Assembly: GCA_035493495.1 (NCBI GenBank)
Contig: DATJIG010000024.1
Location: 1 to 27,422 of the forward strand
DNA length: 27,422 bases
Reading direction: 5' to 3'
Source: DATJIG01 sp035493495
GTDB lineage: Bacteria > Pseudomonadota > Alphaproteobacteria > SMXQ01
Each line of letters starts with the position of its first letter. Position 1 is the stretch's first letter. Both the position numbers and the translations under genes were made by a program. Below the pieces are notes generated by a model. That model saw only the letters and a list, made by a program, of their open reading frames with translations. It made no database searches and had not been told where the DNA came from. Positions 1-8,930 of this stretch are shown here, piece after piece.

Positions 1-2588
<2,588 letters not shown>

Positions 2589-2666
2589 CGCAGCCGTCAT
2601 GCGCAGCGGTAAGCCCGCTGCACGTTGCACTACAGAACTGAAGACAGAAGATCCGTCGTCCCGCGA

Positions 2667-2810
2667 TCTGCGCTTGGACGGCCTGGTGGTCTTAGCGAGA
2701 GGTCTACACCCGATCCCATCCCGAACTCGGCCGTGAAAACTCTCAGCGCCGATGGTACTGCGTCTTAAGACGCGGGAGAGTAGGTCGCCGCCAGGCCTTC
2801 CAAGCGCAGA
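2667..2810 (+). other. 5S rRNA precursor processing stem
   Basis: The 12 nt just before 5S (2667-2678, TCTGCGCTTGGA) are perfectly complementary to the 12 nt just after it (2799-2810). They continue the mature 5S terminal helix. This long double-stranded stem is where the 5S precursor would be trimmed by endonucleases such as RNase E or RNase III. The pairing is seen; the processing role is inferred. Confidence 0.7.
2680..2797 (+). rRNA. rrf: 5S ribosomal RNA
   Basis: Small rRNA of the large subunit, about 118 nt. The ends pair as GGCCTGG and CCAGGCC, and the internal CCCGATCCCATCCCGAACTC block is the conserved 5S loop region. It lies about 90 nt after the 23S 3' end, as expected in an rrn operon. 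Confidence 0.96.
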
Positions 2811-2897
2811 TTCGGACAGCCGGACGAAGAAACACTCGATGCGATGACGATCGGCTCTCACCCTTTGGCCGGTTCGCCGGAGCAAGTCACAGGTTGC

Positions 2898-2975
<78 letters not shown>

Positions 2976-2981
2976 CAATCG

Positions 2982-3017
2982 ACGGCTTAGCTGGAAACGG
3001 CTAAGCCGTTGTCGTTT
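2982..3017 (+). terminator. hairpin ending the rrn operon
   Basis: Nine-bp perfect stem ACGGCTTAG / CTAAGCCGT (2982-2990 with 3001-3009), 10-nt loop, directly after tRNA-fMet. The following bases are only moderately T-rich (TGTCGTTT), so it is a likely but not textbook intrinsic terminator. Confidence 0.55.
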
Positions 3018-3071
3018 GGGGCCGGCCCACGGCCCACGTGGTCAGAAAAGCGAAGACGAGGGGAGCGCGCT

Positions 3072-3287
3072 ATGACGCCGAACGAGATCGCCCGGGTCCA
3101 GACCTACCTGCGTACGCTGTTCGCCAATCCGCGGATCACCATCGCCATGCCGAAGCGCAAGGACGGACCGATCGAGGTTTCCGTCGGCGGCGAGTTCGTC
3201 GGTGTTCTGCACCGCGATGAGGATGAGGGCGAGGTGTCGTACGCGCTGCAGATTTCGATTCTCGAGGAAGACCTGCCGAAGATGTGA
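3072..3287 (+). CDS. DUF3126 family small protein
   Basis: 71-aa cytosolic protein with no signal peptide or membrane segment. The order of motifs (MTPNEIARVQTYLR at the N-terminus, then a glycine-containing strand VGGEFVGVLHRDEDEGEVSY, then ILEEDLP at the end) matches the alphaproteobacterial DUF3126 family, whose function is unknown. The ATG at 3072 is preceded by a purine-rich GAGGGGAG about 6 nt upstream. An in-frame TTG at 3009 would add residues that do not look like the family and would overlap the terminator hairpin, so it was rejected. It is the first protein gene after the rrn operon and is probably co-transcribed with the small gene at 3345, since the gap is 57 bp. Confidence 0.85.
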   Translation: MTPNEIARVQTYLRTLFANPRITIAMPKRKDGPIEVSVGGEFVGVLHRDEDEGEVSYALQISILEEDLPKM

Positions 3288-3344
3288 CGCGGCACCCGTG
3301 GCGCCGGCGATGCGTCGTTGCGTCAGACGTTCGGAGTGAATTCC

Positions 3345-3569
3345 ATGGCCAAGAAAAAACAGCCGGGCAGCGACGAGTTTGTACTCGTCAATGTGACCTA
3401 TCAGGACGGCACGCAGTCATCGAATCGGCGCGTGCCACGCAGCGAACTTTCCGGGTTCGACGACGATAAAGAAATCCGCGCCGTCATCGAGGCCCAGGAC
3501 CGCAAGCTCGCCGAGCTGTCGGGCCAGCCGCGCGGGCCGATCAAATCGATCGCCCGCGTCCGGGCGTAA
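3345..3569 (+). CDS. unrecognised small protein
   Basis: 74-aa protein I do not recognise. It begins MAKKKQPGSDEFVLVNVTYQDG, has an acidic centre (FDDDKE) and a predicted helix (IRAVIEAQDRKLAEL), and ends in a basic tail (PIKSIARVRA). It has no membrane segment or signal peptide. The ATG at 3345 follows GGAG with a spacing of about 7 nt. Codon use is GC-rich like the neighbours, and the frame is open with a normal start signal, so I call it real. It follows the DUF3126 gene on the same strand after 57 bp. The basic ends would suit nucleic-acid or ribosome contact, but that is a guess. Confidence 0.6.
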   Translation: MAKKKQPGSDEFVLVNVTYQDGTQSSNRRVPRSELSGFDDDKEIRAVIEAQDRKLAELSGQPRGPIKSIARVRA

Positions 3570-3643
3570 CGGCCGTATCGACGGGCGATCGGCTTCGGGC
3601 GCGATTCAGAACCGCCGACAGCCGGCATCGTACGGGTCCCGCC

Positions 3644-3652
3644 TGTGGATAA
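3644..3652. other. DnaA-box-like palindrome
   Basis: TGTGGATAA at 3644-3652 is the exact complement of the consensus DnaA box TTATCCACA. It sits within a short palindrome GCCTGT-N5-ACAGGC (3641-3657) and is followed by an AT-rich stretch. One box alone does not make an origin. It may be a chance match or a local regulatory site for the gene at 3771. Confidence 0.2.
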
Positions 3653-3770
3653 CAGGCCGTAATCATTAACAAAAATCCAAACGAACCGTGACCGAAACGT
3701 GACGGTGCGCCGGCGCATGTCACCCCATACCCATACCTCTTAACGGCGAAGCCTGGCTAAAAGGTTGGCC

Positions 3771-3977
3771 ATGAAAACGAACGTCGTGACATTCAGATCG
3801 GCGGACACCATTCGGGACGAGACGCTCGAAGCGGCGGCTCGGACCATCACCTTCATGGCCCGGCTCGAAGTCGGCGAGCGCATGAAGGTGCACCTCGAGA
3901 TTGCCGGTCTGCTTCGGAAGCTGAAATGCGGGTCACCCGGCGGCGCGCCTTATATTGAGGCAGGCGAAGTCGTCTAA
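3771..3977 (+). CDS. unrecognised small protein
   Basis: 68-aa protein, not recognised. The sequence starts MKTNVVTFRSADTIRDETLE and has a helical middle (AARTITFMARLEVGERMKVHLEIAGLL, described here in part as residues 20-47). It ends with a short glycine-proline turn and EAGEVV. It is probably cytosolic. The ATG at 3771 has AAAGG about 6 nt upstream; an in-frame TTG two codons earlier is less likely. It stands 201 bp after the previous gene, so it probably has its own promoter, and a strong intrinsic terminator follows its stop within 30 bp. It therefore looks like a single-gene transcription unit. No function can be assigned. Confidence 0.6.
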   Translation: MKTNVVTFRSADTIRDETLEAAARTITFMARLEVGERMKVHLEIAGLLRKLKCGSPGGAPYIEAGEVV

Positions 3978-4005
3978 CAAAAAGGGTATCCGGAAGCTTC
4001 CGGGC

Positions 4006-4040
4006 AAGCCGCCCCGTCCCCCCGGGGCGGCTTATTTTTT
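4006..4040 (+). terminator. strong intrinsic terminator
   Basis: Eleven-bp perfect GC-rich stem AAGCCGCCCCG / CGGGGCGGCTT (4006-4016 with 4023-4033), 6-nt loop, then TTATTTTTT. It closes the small gene at 3771. A separate 14-bp palindrome CCGGAAGCTTCCGG lies just before it, near 3990-4003. Confidence 0.9.
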
Positions 4041-4060
4041 GTGGATCCGTGAGTCCACCG

Positions 4061-4096
4061 CGAAGCCGCTCCGATCGGGGCGGCTTCGTCGTTTCC
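4061..4096 (+). terminator. second terminator-like hairpin
   Basis: Nine-bp stem CGAAGCCGC / GCGGCTTCG (4061-4069 with 4080-4088) with further pairing possible in the loop, followed by TCGTCGTTT. Its stem resembles that of the terminator just upstream (shared AAGCCGC), so it may be a duplicated back-up terminator. Confidence 0.45.
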
Positions 4097-4159
4097 GGCC
4101 CTCTTTTGAAAAAGGATGGCGTGAAGCCGTCCTAGGGCGCGACTCTTCTCTTTTGGCGC

Positions 4160-4243
4160 GGACGGCGTGCAGCCGGTGCTCTGTTGTCCGCGGATCGGGT
4201 GCGACCGGTCCGTTGATTTTTTAGCCGGACGGGGTGCGGCCCC
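4160..4243. repeat. degenerate GTGCRA-loop hairpins
   Basis: Three diverged versions of the hairpin unit described for 4345-4480: CGGCGTGCAGCCG near 4163, ATCGGGTGCGACCGGT near 4194 and GGGGTGCGGCCCC near 4231. All pair GC-rich arms around a GTGC core. They are probably older copies of the same repeat family. Confidence 0.5.
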
Positions 4244-4344
4244 CTCACCCTTCCCTCACCCCGGCGGGGAGAGGGGCAAACGCGAATTCGGTGCCGACGC
4301 CACGGCCCGGTGAGGGGGGCGTGGCCGCCTCTTCCTTTGAAGAC

Positions 4345-4480
4345 GGACGGTGTGCAAGCCGTCTTTCAGTCGGTCCAGGTGCAACCGGCGCTTTGTTTCT
4401 GCGGACGGCGTGCAAGCCGTCTTTCAGGCGGTCCGGGTGCAACCCGCGCTCTGTTTCTGCGGACGGCGTGCAAGCCGTCC
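4345..4480. repeat. 58-bp tandem repeat, 2.3 copies
   Basis: The block starting GGACGGYGTGCAAGCCGTC recurs at 4345, 4403 and 4461, a period of exactly 58 bp. There are two full units and a 20-bp third. Each unit holds two hairpins: one with arms GGACGGC / GCCGTCC around the loop GTGCAA (perfect in the third copy), and one around GGGTGCAACCC. No open spacer sequence is present, so this is not a CRISPR array. A REP-like intergenic element is the likeliest class. Confidence 0.8.
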
Positions 4481-5190
4481 ATGAACGCCAACGCCCGCCC
4501 CCATGCCGAAGCGACGGGAGCGGGCGGGCGAGGGCATGCGTCTCCGTCGCCGCGGGATTTTCCGCAGCGGGAGGGCTGGCGCCGGTGACTGCGAACGACC
4601 GTGGCCACCTTCTTTCGTCCCTGGGGGTTCGCCGGGATCGGACCCAGGGTGGTCAATCCCCTGGGATGTTCGCGACCCCTCTCGCCCCCGTCGCAACCGC
4701 GACGTTGGTACTGACTGCTCGAGCGGAAGGAGAAACGTCGCGGTCCCACCGGGAAGCGCCGTGCCTTGCTCGATCCACCGTGGGCTTTCCGTTGTCGGGA
4801 TCGCCCCCGGTTTCATCGCGCGGGGTCTAGTGGCCTGCAGTGCCGGCGACGCCGTTGTCGCGCGATGCGATCACCATGCGCGCGCGCGAATGTCGGAACA
4901 AGGGGGCTGTGGAGAAACGCGGGCGTTTACAGGCGTTGTGGAGAGAAGCTGTGGAGAGTCGGCTGCGTCTGACGCAGTGTCATTGTTCTCCGCCTGTCAA
5001 GGGAAGCGGCCCCGACGCCACCACCGGTGGTTCTCGGACCGGAGGCGCTACGCTGCCGAGTCCACCAACTCCAGGAGCGGGGCGGGGAGCGGGGCCACCG
5101 AAATTATAGGCAGCGCCGACCTCTCCCTCAATCGACCCGCGATCTATCGGGGCTGCCGGCCACCATCGTGCAAAGACGGCCGTTCTCCTT
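4481..5190. other. gene-free intergenic stretch
   Basis: About 700 bp in which I see no credible gene. Open frames exist (one spans 4503-5600), but they show only the arginine/proline/glycine-rich composition of random GC-rich DNA. They lack a ribosome-binding site and family resemblance, and they run across repeats and into a pseudogene. A three-fold GTGGAGA motif near 4910-4960 is the only local pattern. Confidence 0.6.
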
Positions 5191-5360
5191 TCGTCATGCC
5201 CGCGCCCCTCTTTGAAGAACGAACGGGGTGCGACCCGTCCGTAGAGGCGCGTTGTCTTTCAACGCTCTCACTCGTTCGTCATTCCCGCGCCCATCTTTTA
5301 AGAACGAACGAGGTGCGACCCGTCCGTAGAGGCGCGGCGATTCAATGCCCTTTCGTCATG
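5191..5360. repeat. 85-bp direct repeat, two copies
   Basis: The block beginning TCGTCATKCCCGCGCCC at 5191 recurs at 5276 (period 85 bp), and a third start, TCGTCATGGCC, is seen at 5353. Each copy contains a small hairpin, ACGGG-GTGCGA-CCCGT at 5223-5238 and a one-mismatch version near 5307-5322. Each hairpin is followed by CCGTAGAGGCGCG. The right end abuts the truncation point of the binding-protein relic. Confidence 0.8.
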
Positions 5361-5364
5361 GCCG

Positions 5365-5569
5365 GGTCGGCGCGCCCGGGATGTAGCGCGGCATGTACCT
5401 GGCGAGCACCCGACCGCCGAGGTCGTAATCGCCGGCCGTTGGTTGCCGATGATCAGGCGGATCTGCTTGCCCTTGTAGACGTCGTCGCCGCTCTGGGCGA
5501 AGGCGGACGCGAGCGTGAGCCCGCGCCGGAGAGAAATCCACGTTCGACGAGGCGTCTTGTCCGCGCCAT
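5365..5569 (-). pseudogene. decayed Bug/TctC binding-protein gene (N-terminal relic)
   Basis: Remains of a second periplasmic binding protein at the distal end of the TTT operon. On the minus strand it starts MARTRRLVERGFLSGAG at 5569. It shifts frame to LTLASAFAQSGDDVYKGKQI and on to IRLIIGNQ, then shifts again to AGDYDLGGRVLARYMPRY followed by IPG. These are, in order, a signal peptide, the first beta strand and the first helix of Bug proteins. The homology stops there, near residue 65 of about 330. Two frameshifts plus the truncation make it non-functional. The ATG lies 5 bp after the stop of the intact binding protein at 5575-6639, so it was once the third gene of that operon. The break coincides with the 85-bp repeat block, which may have driven the deletion (inference). 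Confidence 0.75.
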
Positions 5570-5574
5570 GGCTG

Positions 5575-6639
5575 TTACTCCGCCGGCAGGCCGTGCTTGA
5601 CGCGCATCGCGGTCGTGAACTTCATCGCCTCGTCGCTGGTCGAGGCAAGCTGCTTCACCACATGGGTCAGGCCTTCCGCCCACATCGGCTCGAAGTCCTC
5701 GCCGAACTCACGCTTGGCGCGCTCCTGGAACCTGGGATCGGCCATGATGTTGCGGTAGGCGCTGCGGTAGATTTCGGCGACTTCCGGCTGGGTCTTCGGC
5801 GGTAGGGCGAACCACTTGCCGACCTGGTTGCTGTAGAGCCAGCTCTCGAACGCCTCCCTGGCGACGCCGTCGACCTTGGGCAGCACCATGTCCGGGAACA
5901 CCGGGATGTCGGGGAACGTCGTGCGGCCGACGAATTTGCCGTCCTCGTAATCGCCCGCCTGGACGAACCCCGTCAGCTTGTTGTTGTCGAGCAGCCGCTG
6001 GATCTGACGCATGCTGCTGGTGCCGGTCATGTCGATCTCGCCCTGCTGGATCGCCATCATCAGCGCCGAGGTGCCGGAGTAGCCGATCACCCACTTGACG
6101 TTCCAGCCGAGGTACTCGGCCCCCCACACCGCCATCGAGAGACCGGTGCGGGTCGCGTCGACCGCCCCGACCACGACCGGCTGGCCACCCTTGTCCATCA
6201 GCCGCGCCTTGGCGTCGGCCTTGATCACCATCACGGTGCCGCCGGCGGTGACGCCGCCGATCATCGCGAATTCGCGCGGGTCGTATTTCACGACCTCGGT
6301 GCGCTTGAGCGTCGTCGGCTCGAGGCTGACGCTGCTCGCGGACAGCACACTGGTGCCGTCCGCCTTGACGCGCGTGGCGAAGTGATTGATCGCCTTGATG
6401 CCCGAGCTGCCCGGAATGTTGGAGTAGATCACCTGCGGCTTGCCCGGCAGGTGCTCGCCGAGGAAAGCGCCGAGGAGGCGTCCCTGACCGTCGGTCCCGC
6501 CGCCGGCCTTGGAGCCGATGATCACCGTCACCTGCTTGCCGGCGAAGCTGATCTCCGCGTGTGCGGAGGGCACAATTGAAAAGGCCAGCGCTGTTGCGAG
6601 CAGGGCGCTCGCGCCGATCGTGCCCATGATGTTGCTCAT
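5575..6639 (-). CDS. TTT substrate-binding protein (Bug/TctC family), copy 1
   Basis: 354-aa periplasmic binding protein that would capture a carboxylate-bearing solute and pass it to the TctA-TctB membrane protein encoded just upstream. A Sec signal peptide ends at about residue 28 (AHA / E). The mature protein has the Bug layout: FAGKQVTVIIGSKAGGGTD as first strand and carboxylate-binding loop, HLPGKPQVIYSNIPGSSG, and the hinge block LGWNVKWVIGYSGT. KWFALPP lies near the C-terminus. The length is normal (about 320-350). The ATG at 6639 has AGGAGG 7 nt upstream. It starts 39 bp after the tctAB stop, a clear operon. With the copies at 8931 and 10265 it forms a close paralogue group (shared GWN, GYSGT and KWFALPP motifs). 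The substrate cannot be read from the sequence. Confidence 0.9.
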   Translation of the reverse strand: MSNIMGTIGASALLATALAFSIVPSAHAEISFAGKQVTVIIGSKAGGGTDGQGRLLGAFLGEHLPGKPQVIYSNIPGSSGIKAINHFATRVKADGTSVLSASSVSLEPTTLKRTEVVKYDPREFAMIGGVTAGGTVMVIKADAKARLMDKGGQPVVVGAVDATRTGLSMAVWGAEYLGWNVKWVIGYSGTSALMMAIQQGEIDMTGTSSMRQIQRLLDNNKLTGFVQAGDYEDGKFVGRTTFPDIPVFPDMVLPKVDGVAREAFESWLYSNQVGKWFALPPKTQPEVAEIYRSAYRNIMADPRFQERAKREFGEDFEPMWAEGLTHVVKQLASTSDEAMKFTTAMRVKHGLPAE

Positions 6640-6678
6640 GGCAGCCTCCTGTCGGGACGCTCCGTTTCGATCGGGCGC

Positions 6679-8646
6679 CTAGTTATAGAGGAAGGGTAGC
6701 AGCAGCGGCTCCGGCCATACTACCCCGTTCATGTAATCGAAGATGAACCACAGCAGGGCCTCGCCGCAGATCGCGGTCGTAAGCCCGCGTTTCCAACCCG
6801 GCCCGTACACCTGGGTGTAGGCGAGCGGGAACAGGAAAAAGGCGATGTGGAACCCAACCAGCGCGATGACGATCACCATGCCGATGATCCAGGCCGCGAA
6901 CTCGAACTCGCGGCGGATTTCGACCGGTGCGTATGGGACCGGCGCTTCCACGACTCCGGCGGCGATCTGCCGCTTGGTCACCATGTCGCGGCCGATCTGG
7001 ATCGCTGAGACGAGAATGCCGATGCAGGCAATGAAGTAGACCGAGATCGAGGCGCGCAGCGGCCACTGGGTCGCGGCGATGACCATGTAGGCGAACATCG
7101 CGATCAAGAGGCCGCACATGACGATGCTGCCGGTCTCGGTCGGTCTCCGGACCTCGGACATGATGTCCATGTCCATGGTCTCGCGCTTGTCACGGCGATT
7201 GCGGTACATCGGCCACAGCACGGTGGCGAGCAGGAACCCGCCGAGCAGGAGCACGTCCCAATGGACCAGCCATTCGAGGCCGTAGCGATCCGTCGACAGC
7301 CATAGGTACTGCTGCACCTGCGGTCCGAGCACCACCGCCACCATCAGCGGCGCGCGCGGCCAGCCGTTGCGCTTCATGAACACGCCGACGACCGAGAAGA
7401 TCAGGAACGCGAGCAGGTCGTCCAGGTCGTAGGTGACGCTGAACACGCCGATGATGCAGAACAGCAGCACCGCCGGGATCAGGTCGTAGTAGGGGACGAG
7501 GCAGGCCTTCGAGAACGGCTTGGCGAAAGCCATCGCCAGCGCCGTCGCCATCAGGTTGGCGATGACCAGCGTCCACAGCATCGAGAACATCAGCGGCCGC
7601 TGGGTCGTTAGCATCGACGCGCCCGGCTGCACGCCGACGGCGATCAGGCCGATCAGGATGATGGCCATCGAACTCGATCCCGGGATGCCGAACAGCAGCG
7701 TCGGGATGAGATCGCCGCCTTCCTTGGCGTTGTTCGAGGTCTCGGATGCGAGAACACCGCGCACGTCGCCCTTGCCGAAGGTCTCGGGGTTCTTTTCGGT
7801 CTGCACCGCGTGGGCGTAGGCGAACCAGTCGGCGACGGCGCTGCCGAGGCCAGGCAGGATGCCGACCCAGACGCCGACGGCGCTGGAGCGGATTACCAGC
7901 CACCAGTGGCGGAACACATCCTTGCAGCCCTCCCACAGCCCGCTGCCGAGCTCGAGCGTGTCGGTGATGCGGGTGCGCTTCACGGCGAGCTCGAACAATT
8001 CGGGGATCGCGAACACGCCCATTGAGACGATGACGATCGAGAGTCCGTTCCAGAGGTAGGTACCGTCGAAGGTGAAGCGCTCGATGCCGGTGCGGGCGTC
8101 GGTGCCGATCAGGGCGATCGCGAGGCCGAAGGCCGCGGCGGCGAGGCCCTTCACCGGCTCCTTGCCGCCGAGCACCGCGACCGCGCTCAGGCCCCACAGC
8201 ACGAGAACGAAGAAATCGGGCGACCCGAGACTCAGGACGAGCGGCCCAAGGATCGGTAAGGAAGCGACGAACACCAGCGCGCCGAAGATCGCGCCCACCG
8301 CGGATCCGAGGAACGCGGCGCCGAACGCGCGATTGGCCTCGCCGCGTTTGGCCATCGGGTAGCCGTCGAGGATTGTCGCTTGCGAGCCCACTCCGCCCGG
8401 CACGCCGACCAGCACCGAGGTGAAGGTCGTCGCGGTGTTGCCGACGGTTGCCGCGCCGATGATCAGCGCGATGAACTCGTAGGGCTTGAGCGTGACGGCA
8501 TACGGCATCAGCAGCGAGAGCAGCAGAATCCCGCCGATCCCCGGCGCCGCCGCGAAGAAGCTGGCGATGACGACGCCGAACGTCATCAACATAAGAGACT
8601 TGAGAGAGAGAACGCCGATAAGCCCTTCGAGAACGCCTTCGAACAT
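6679..8646 (-). CDS. TctA-TctB fusion, TTT permease
   Basis: 655-aa inner-membrane protein combining both membrane parts of a tripartite tricarboxylate transporter. Residues about 1-500 are TctA: many membrane segments, early PGIGG, GVPGG followed by LDGYP, GILPGLGSAVADWFAYAH, and the family signature SETSNNAKEGGDLIPT followed by GIPGS near residues 300-325. After a charged linker (RNRRDKRETMDMDI), residues about 505-655 form a TctB-like four-helix unit (TGSIVMCGLLIAMFAYMVIA onwards). TctA is normally about 500 aa and TctB about 150 aa, so the length fits a clean fusion. I chose the ATG at 8646 (MFEGVLEGLIG), the family's usual start. The frame stays open upstream, but those residues are not TctA-like. 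Its ribosome-binding site is weak. The binding-protein gene follows after 39 bp. Uptake would be driven by an ion gradient (family knowledge). Confidence 0.88.
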   Translation of the reverse strand: MFEGVLEGLIGVLSLKSLMLMTFGVVIASFFAAAPGIGGILLLSLLMPYAVTLKPYEFIALIIGAATVGNTATTFTSVLVGVPGGVGSQATILDGYPMAKRGEANRAFGAAFLGSAVGAIFGALVFVASLPILGPLVLSLGSPDFFVLVLWGLSAVAVLGGKEPVKGLAAAAFGLAIALIGTDARTGIERFTFDGTYLWNGLSIVIVSMGVFAIPELFELAVKRTRITDTLELGSGLWEGCKDVFRHWWLVIRSSAVGVWVGILPGLGSAVADWFAYAHAVQTEKNPETFGKGDVRGVLASETSNNAKEGGDLIPTLLFGIPGSSSMAIILIGLIAVGVQPGASMLTTQRPLMFSMLWTLVIANLMATALAMAFAKPFSKACLVPYYDLIPAVLLFCIIGVFSVTYDLDDLLAFLIFSVVGVFMKRNGWPRAPLMVAVVLGPQVQQYLWLSTDRYGLEWLVHWDVLLLGGFLLATVLWPMYRNRRDKRETMDMDIMSEVRRPTETGSIVMCGLLIAMFAYMVIAATQWPLRASISVYFIACIGILVSAIQIGRDMVTKRQIAAGVVEAPVPYAPVEIRREFEFAAWIIGMVIVIALVGFHIAFFLFPLAYTQVYGPGWKRGLTTAICGEALLWFIFDYMNGVVWPEPLLLPFLYN

Positions 8647-8800
8647 TGCCGGCCCTGTACGTTGATTTGTTTTTGTGCGCAGACGAACGCAGCGACAGGG
8701 CAGGCGCGGATCGTGGCGCCCCGCCGTCGGCGTTCGCTGTGTGCGGTTCCAGCCTCCCCGATCCGGTCCGGGCACCGCATCGCCCGGCCGAATTTCAGAA

Positions 8801-8825
8801 ATCAAAACTCATGTCGAGTTTTGAT
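8801..8825. promoter_or_regulatory. perfect 10-bp inverted repeat, probable operator
   Basis: ATCAAAACTC (8801-8810), 5-nt spacer, GAGTTTTGAT (8816-8825): perfect arms in an AT-rich island within GC-rich DNA. It lies between the divergent starts of tctAB (8646) and the second binding-protein gene (8931), where a dimeric regulator could control both. A smaller repeat TTACC-GTTTA-GGTAA follows at 8857-8871. No regulator gene is adjacent, and the rest of the 284-bp gap holds nothing else I can support. Confidence 0.6.
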
Positions 8826-8930
8826 AATTGATCCTCGATTCCGGCGCCTTTGTCCATTACCGTTTAGGTAACAATACGGGTGCGCTCGATCGCCCGGAAA
8901 GACAGTGGGGACACCCCGCGGGAGGCTTCG

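Noticed and set aside
3009..3071. TTG start extending the DUF3126 protein by 21 residues
   Set aside because: It overlaps the terminator hairpin and adds sequence unlike the family. The ATG at 3072 has a proper ribosome-binding site.
3641..3700. Possible replication origin
   Set aside because: Only a single DnaA box is present, with no cluster of boxes and no dnaA, repABC or hemE-type neighbours.
4345..4480. Possible CRISPR array
   Set aside because: Contiguous tandem copies with no unique spacers, only about 2.3 units, and no cas gene nearby.
4503..5600. A 365-codon open frame on the plus strand
   Set aside because: Arginine/proline/glycine-rich composition without domains, no ribosome-binding site, and it runs through repeats and over a minus-strand binding-protein relic. 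It is an artefact of high GC.
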